Of a DNA stretch of 64,000 nt, positions 60,196-64,000 are shown piece by piece. The stretch comes from Casuarina equisetifolia (taxonomy: Eukaryota; Streptophyta; Magnoliopsida; Fagales; Casuarinaceae). The DNA lies in contig CM052356.1 of assembly GCA_028551475.1 (NCBI GenBank), positions 196,001-260,000 on the forward strand. Direction: 5' to 3'. The notes under the pieces were generated by a model. That model was not told the DNA's origin. It ran no database searches and saw only the letters and a list, made by a program, of their open reading frames with translations. Position numbers and translations under genes: made by a program. How positions within the stretch are numbered: position 1 is the first letter of the stretch; every line of letters begins with the position of its first letter.

Positions 60196-63100
60196 TTAAC
60201 TTGATTCAGTTGGAGGCTTTTCCTTTGGATGTTTGGAAGCATAGTGATCGCCAAGTTGATTCTGATTTGCTAGTTGAACCTGAAAATACAATCCACAGCA
60301 AATATGTAGCTTAAAATAACAATGGCAAAAGTTTGTAAGAAAGATAACAAGCACATGGTTATGCTATCAAATTAATAAAACAGATCTAGAGATCGTTAGT
60401 TGTCAGAATATTTATATCCTGATGCATATTTCATGAATATAAATATTCTGGTCGTGCACTTGAACTTCCTGTGTCTTAACTTTTACATCATCCAAATGTA
60501 AGACATGTAGAGGTCTAACAACTGCATGGCAGTATATATATAAAATGACATGATGCCCATGCTTGCTTTTGACTGTCCCCACAAGAACAGAGATGACCCT
60601 ACTTTGCTGCAAAAGACTCCAGCGTGCTCCCAAAATTTTGAGCAGTAGAAAATAGGCAAAACACACTGAGAGACAGAATTAAGCAAACATAATAGATATA
60701 CCAAAAAAGCCATATAATGATTTTGCCACCATTCTCCTTGCATCATAAGTTCTTAGATATAATGAGGTGTCAGCTCAACAGGAAAATAAATCCTAGGACT
60801 GTATATCAGAACGAAAAGAAAGAAAAAGGCATCCACATCATAAACTCCACATGGAGGGTCCCCAGTGAGGTGATCCTATTGTAACTGTGGCTATTGAGTT
60901 GTCCCAATTGTATAATTACCCTAGGAATGGTAATGAATCATGCGACTCGTAGATTCGATGAGATCTTCTTTTGTGGTTTTCCATTTATTTTTAGATTATT
61001 TATCAGTTTAAATTAGTTGATAAGTAATACTTTAATAATAGACAACACTAATCCTAACATCATTTCAACCTTTTTCTTCCATCAACCCAAAAGAAAAAGG
61101 AAAATATAATTTCCAATTTGTTCCAGTTCAATTGATTAGAAAAAAGATAACCGTCTCTTTCTAACAATAAGCCTAGCTCACTTAAAACAAGAAGTGACAT
61201 TTCTTGGACCAGGCAGTTCCAAACAACCATTTACTGTAAGATTGCAAGTTTAGTGCCATTCTTGACACCAGAAGCTAATGTACTCATCACCCCTTGTTCT
61301 CTTCATGCCTAATGAAGGGCAGCAATAACAAAATAGTTTTTGTTTTGGGAGGGGTAGGGAAAAGAAAAATACGCTACAACCTGTTGTCTGTAGCCAAGAT
61401 AAAGACCATACTGTCACCGATTACAGCGTAGTGTAAGGTGGAGATGTTGCAAACCCGACTTTGTGAGGGTGGTGGAGATCATCTATCTTGTTGGGAGGAT
61501 CCAGACATTTACTATGAAGGAAAACCTTGCCAAGCTTTAGCTCAAGATTATTTTCTTTTGAAAGGAATCAACTTTCTGTACCAGTTACCTTCTCATTGTC
61601 TAATACTAAGTTTAGTAGATTACTAGGTTGGATTATATAGATTAAATTGGCCAACTGAAGACACATTAATACGAGTTGTTTGCATGAAGTGCCATCTTGA
61701 ATATAGAAAAAATGCATATTTGTGGGCAGATGGACATTTGTAACCATTTGCAAGAATTAATCCTGATAAATCGATTCCAGAACCCTGCAGCAAGATGCGA
61801 TTAAGCAAGCCACACATTTTGGGATGCCACAGTCGACCCACCCTAACTGTTATGTAAATATAAAAGAAAAAGAAATTCACGCCAAACAAGGACTTAGAAA
61901 AATTGCGAGTTGTTTGCATGCTTCATTAGCCATGTGATTGATATGCTAAAGTGTGAAGAGAATCGATAGAAAGAGAGTAAAGAGAGTAAAGAGAAAGAAC
62001 TGAAGGAGGTCTCTCTCTTTCCAGGTTCATGGATTCCGTTGATAAGGATTACTTCGGCAGATTTCATGTGTTTCCTTTCATTGCAAGATGCCCATCTGTG
62101 GACCAGAACACTTTCTAGGATACTCTTGTGGATACTAAGCATACCAATTGGGCCAAAAGTGCTTATTCTGAATTTCATTCCCTTGTAGGCTTCCTTGGTC
62201 TACTAGCTTTGTATTGCAAGATGTCCATCTGTGGACCAGAATACTTTCTAGGATACTCTTCCGGATACTAAGCATACCAATTGGGCCTAAAGTGCTTGTT
62301 CTGAATTTCATTCCCTTGTTGGCTTCCTTGGTCTACTAGCTTTGTTCTGATTTCAATATATTCCTCCATGCTCCATGCTCACCATTTGCTAGTGTCACAA
62401 AGAAAAAAAGCGTATTCTCCTTTTTATCCTTTTGATGAATTATTAGTTGATAAAACCCGTTGTGTAGGGCTTTGGATAGAAGATGTAGTGACATATTCTA
62501 CCGATACCAAGGGAAAATTCCTGGCAGACTAGGTCTTAAACATTGACGACATTAAGCAAATGTGAAACAAGTACCCTTGCTTTTTTCTCTTAAAGGTTAT
62601 AATGAAAAAGAAATATGCATGATTTATTGACACCATGTTGAACAACTTACCCTAAGGCAAAGCACAGTAATCCTAAGTGCACGGAAATCAATAAACAAAA
62701 ATGTATTTCTGTAGTGCAGAATCTTTGCCCACTCCAGTCTATTATCAAGCACACCAACAAATCATATCTTTCATATTGCCGAAGAGGTCAGTTTGTTAAC
62801 CAAGTGCACAAGAAAGGGTATCAGCGCTACCAAGTTGATTAATTTACTTCCCCTTTGCGATGATTGCATCTTTTTAGGATCCCAAAATATTATTCAACGT
62901 CTGAAAGAAAATAACAGGCCTACTTACTCTATAAGCTAACTCCCCATCAACAAAATCTACCAATTTCTAGGTTCAACCCCCAATTAGTTAGTAAGTCCAA
63001 AACATAAACAACGAAGCAGAATAATCGATAAACGAGTATCCTCAGAAATCTCCAGAAAACTTTAAGCCCGATCTGCCTACTTAATAACACGAAATTAAAA

Positions 63101-63254
63101 AGCAGAAAGAACAGAGAAACAGAAGGGGTACCTTACAGATTGGGCAGATGACTTTAAGGGCAACAGCCCTGGCCTCAAACTGAGACCCTTTCTGCTTCTG
63201 ATTCCTCTCCGCATTTCGTTTCTGCGCTTCGATTTTCTGCTTTCCCCTCGTCAT
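60196..63254 (-). CDS. Small C2H2 zinc-finger protein, SERF/ZNF706-like
   Basis: Two exons on the minus strand, 63254-63132 and 60279-60196, give 68 residues. The N-terminus MTRGKQKIEAQKRNAERNQ is the basic 4F5/SERF-like segment. The finger CPIC...HYASKH uses C37, C40, H53, H58 (C-x2-C-x12-H-x4-H) and is split by the intron directly after the second Cys pair (CPICK/VQLANQNQLGDHY). The tail HPKEKPPTESS is conserved in plant relatives. Biochemical role in plants is unknown; animal relatives affect protein aggregation. The donor AAG|GTACC and acceptor TTTTCAG|GTT are canonical. The single intron is 2.85 kb, about fourteen times the coding length, and holds no convincing second gene. The 5' leader has a CT tract. 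Confidence 0.88.
62081..62345. repeat. Two-copy 133-bp tandem repeat inside an intron
   Basis: Units begin TTGCAAGATG at 62081 and 62214 and differ at only a few positions. Shared words include CATCTGTGGACCAGAA, CTTTCTAGGATACTCTT, GATACTAAGCATACCAATTG and GGTCTACTAGCTTTGT. Confidence 0.9.
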
Positions 63255-63258
63255 CCGG

Positions 63259-63279
63259 CTCTCTCTCTCTCTCTCTCTC
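63259..63279. repeat. (CT)n tract in the 5' leader of the zinc-finger gene
   Basis: About ten CT units (GA on the coding strand) end a few bases before the ATG at 63254. Confidence 0.85.
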
Positions 63280-64000
63280 CGGGACTCTGATGAGAGGAAT
63301 CAGCTGACAGGGAAGGAAGACGGGAAAGTCACGGAATACTGAATAATGTGGTGGGGTCTACAATCATCGTCGTCTCTGACCCGTCTCTGCAACTGTTCGC
63401 CAGGTGCGTCAGCAATCCGCTTTGGGGTTTTGCCCATCCTACATAGTCTTGCCACGTGCACTGCTTTTGTCTTTTTTTTTTTTGGTGGTTCGTACAAAAA
63501 TTAGCCCAAAAAGAACCAAAAAGCCATTCACAATAGCAATATTTATCACTGTCCTTCATCCCCCATATTGTAATTAACCAAAAATATTCAAGTGAGTATT
63601 TCTTTTAAAGTGGAGTGGTTCATTTGCCCTTTTTTTTTTTTTTTTTAAACTATGTGGTTAGAGTCATGTCCCACGTAAACAAACTTATTGTTTGGTTTAT
63701 GTTAAAGAAATTACCTCTAATTAATTAATTAACTTTTAGATTGAATTATGAACTCTTTTAAAATATTAGAGTTCATGAAATCCTATTTTTAAGATAGTCT
63801 TTTAGGGTGTTAGAGCCCATGTCCCATACCAAAAGAGGGAGAGAGAGAATACTTTTAGTTTGATTTATATTAAGAAAGTTGTTTTTAGCCTATGTTAACT
63901 TTTGAATTAAATGATTAACCCTTTCAAAACTCATACTCTAGGTCTAATCACTCTCACCACAATAAATACTTTATTACAATGCTTCAACATGGGCCCGCCT
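63280..64000. other. Upstream region of the zinc-finger gene to the window end
   Basis: No gene is seen. It probably contains the promoter. Long A/T runs are at 63472-63482 and 63632-63647, and the last 300 bases have repeat-like words (GTTAGAGCCCATGTCCCATACC). Confidence 0.45.

Noticed and set aside
61568-62178. Minus-strand open frames within the long intron of the zinc-finger gene
   Set aside because: They are short, overlap each other and the tandem repeat, and show no domain.

Overview
The window is nuclear DNA from a flowering plant, most likely a woody eudicot. It is AT-rich and sparsely coding, with spliced genes that have GT-AG introns, many microsatellites and a full-length Ty1/copia retrotransposon. 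The protein families are typical of land plants: a VRN2/EMF2-type Polycomb subunit, a PHD-GNAT protein of the IDM1 type, a RAV-type AP2-B3 factor, a type-2 lipid-transfer protein and a DAD1-like phospholipase. I do not name a species. All splice models below were built by eye from reading frames, splice sites and family similarity.

Layout. 0-9 kb is a graveyard: the N-terminal half of a lipid phosphate phosphatase on the minus strand (about 2.75-3.41 kb), a divergent lipid-transfer protein gene (4.6-5.0 kb), a pair of roughly 0.4-kb inverted repeats (4.1 and 7.7 kb), a C-terminal phosphatase fragment (8.3 kb) and a broken 2-oxoglutarate dioxygenase last exon (8.8 kb; a related stretch opens the window). 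9-16.7 kb has no gene I can support. 16.8-18.4 kb is an intronless plastid phospholipase A1. 21.9-33.4 kb is a 14-exon VRN2-like gene encoding 437 residues. 34.0-39.8 kb is a minus-strand copia element with two LTRs, a CTTTC target duplication and several inactivating mutations.

39.8-51.4 kb is a two-gene block present twice. The intact copies are an 8-exon PHD-GNAT gene (43.3-46.0 kb, minus) and a 6-exon gene of unknown function with an internally duplicated exon pair (48.8-51.4 kb, plus). Decayed and shortened copies of both, in the same order and orientation, lie at 40.2-41.6 and 42.4-42.85 kb. 52.0-55.6 kb is an 8-exon mitochondrial enoyl-CoA hydratase. 57.3-58.2 kb is an intronless AP2-B3 factor. 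60.2-63.3 kb is a two-exon gene for a 68-residue zinc-finger protein whose single intron is 2.85 kb.

The genes are ordinary independent plant genes, not an operon or a defence island. Two of them, the Polycomb subunit and the PHD-GNAT protein, are chromatin regulators about 10 kb apart. The most interesting points are the PHD-GNAT gene (TPL-binding-type region plus a C-terminal DLNxxP motif, a GC-AG intron inside its PHD finger, and an in-frame microsatellite intron that can be read through), the exon-pair duplication in the unknown gene, and the collapsed segmental duplication beside the retrotransposon.
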